Part shown: in pieces, positions 63,612-64,000 of the stretch
How positions within the stretch are numbered: the stretch's first letter is position 1
Layout of the letters: the number at the start of each line of letters is the position of its first letter
Source of the DNA: Clavibacter michiganensis
GTDB lineage: Bacteria > Actinomycetota > Actinomycetes > Actinomycetales > Microbacteriaceae
DNA length: 64,000 nt
Direction: 5' to 3'
Assembly (NCBI RefSeq): GCF_016907085.1
Contig: NZ_JAFBBJ010000001.1
Coordinates: forward strand, 2,728,001 to 2,792,000
The notes under the pieces: generated by a model
Told to the model about the DNA's origin: nothing
What the model saw: the letters and a program-made list of their open reading frames with translations, nothing else
Databases searched by the model: none
Program-made: the position numbers and the translations under genes

Positions 63612-64000
63612 GTGGTCGCCTCACGAATCCATCTCGTCCGTCACGGCGAGGTGCACAACCCGCACGGGATCCTCTACGGACGCATCCCCGGGTACGGCCT
63701 CTCCGAGCTCGGCCACCGCATGGCGGACGCCGCGGCGCGCGCGCTCGAGGAGGAGGGCGCTCCCGTCAACCGCGTCATCGCCTCCCCGCTGCAGCGCGCG
63801 CAGGAGTCCGCCGCTCCGTGGGCCGAGCGCTTCGCCCTCGAGGTCGCCACCGACGAGCGCGTCATCGAGCCCACCAACCGCTTCGAGGGATCCAAGTTCC
63901 CCTCGCCCGCCCGCATCGCCCGCTCGCCGCGCCTCTGGCCGCTCGTCGTCGACCCCGTGAAGCCCAGCTGGGGCGAGTCCTACCGGTCCATCGCCGCGCG
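63612..64000 (+). CDS. Histidine phosphatase (phosphoglycerate mutase-like) family protein, C-terminus off window
   Basis: 129 codons visible from GTG 63612. The RHG motif is in IHLVRHGEVHNPHG, with RIPGYGLSELGHRMA and VIASPLQRAQESA following (second active-site Arg). Leaderless: TACACT (63600-63605) six bases upstream. Runs off the right edge. Phosphomonoesterase of unknown substrate. Confidence 0.88.
   Translation, partial: MVASRIHLVRHGEVHNPHGILYGRIPGYGLSELGHRMADAAARALEEEGAPVNRVIASPLQRAQESAAPWAERFALEVATDERVIEPTNRFEGSKFPSPARIARSPRLWPLVVDPVKPSWGESYRSIAA

Overview
The window is very GC-rich (roughly 72-73%), densely coded on both strands, and looks like chromosomal core DNA of a Microbacteriaceae actinomycete, probably Clavibacter or a close relative. 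The evidence is the mix of families (bS22 of the AURKAIP1/COX24 type, archaeal-type aspartyl-tRNA synthetase, DUF7882, DUF6412, Pr6Pr, DUF2510 proteins), many GTG/TTG starts, many leaderless genes, and no insertion sequence, prophage or CRISPR array. The genus is inferred from style, not from a database match.

Layout. 1-7.1 kb: a truncated sedolisin protease, an unknown secreted protein divergent from a TetR regulator, a Tat-exported phospholipase C, an AlkB-like repair enzyme behind a consensus SOS box, and a membrane protein. 7.1-17.2 kb: housekeeping genes (lipoate ligase, pgm, pheA, serS) with two tRNA-Ser genes and an LCP cell-wall ligase. 17.2-23 kb: a LacI regulator with a ThuA / Gfo-Idh-MocA catabolic pair, a GH13 enzyme, and tRNA-Arg. 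23-36 kb: a PadR / membrane protein / orphan LuxR-HTH operon, a second YidC, AlaX-like editing protein, aldo-keto reductase, PlsC-type acyltransferase, panD, YihY, photolyase, glycosyltransferase and MarR. 35.7-45.3 kb: orphan winged-helix regulator with an upstream 33-codon ORF, upp, tadA, cation efflux, then proC / excisionase-like / bS22 / SerB-like HAD / glutaredoxin, an order also known in mycobacteria, here interrupted by KtrAB potassium uptake. 45.3-50 kb: a LacI-controlled operon of MFS transporter, alpha/beta hydrolase and SGNH esterase with overlapping GTGA junctions. 50-55.8 kb: small unknown proteins, an ArsR / quinone reductase module, a second LCP gene carrying an early nonsense codon, and aspS. 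55.9-64 kb: pxpABC (5-oxoprolinase), a DUF2510 protein, UvrA2, a 70-residue unknown protein, a group 2 sigma factor that appears to share a promoter element with it, and the start of a histidine phosphatase gene.

Regulation can be read in unusual detail. At least fifteen genes have a TANNNT box 5 to 9 bases before the start codon and no ribosome binding site, as in leaderless transcription. Perfect or near-perfect operator palindromes precede the sedolisin, tetR/secreted-protein, alkB, thuA, MFS and quinone reductase genes. Several tiny ORFs and one structured RNA candidate occupy intergenic gaps. The most interesting leads are the SOS box on the AlkB homologue, the matching promoter elements of the sigma factor and the 70-residue protein, the nonsense codon in the second LCP gene, the palindrome between the secreted protein and TetR, and the 33-codon ORF ahead of the orphan winged-helix regulator.
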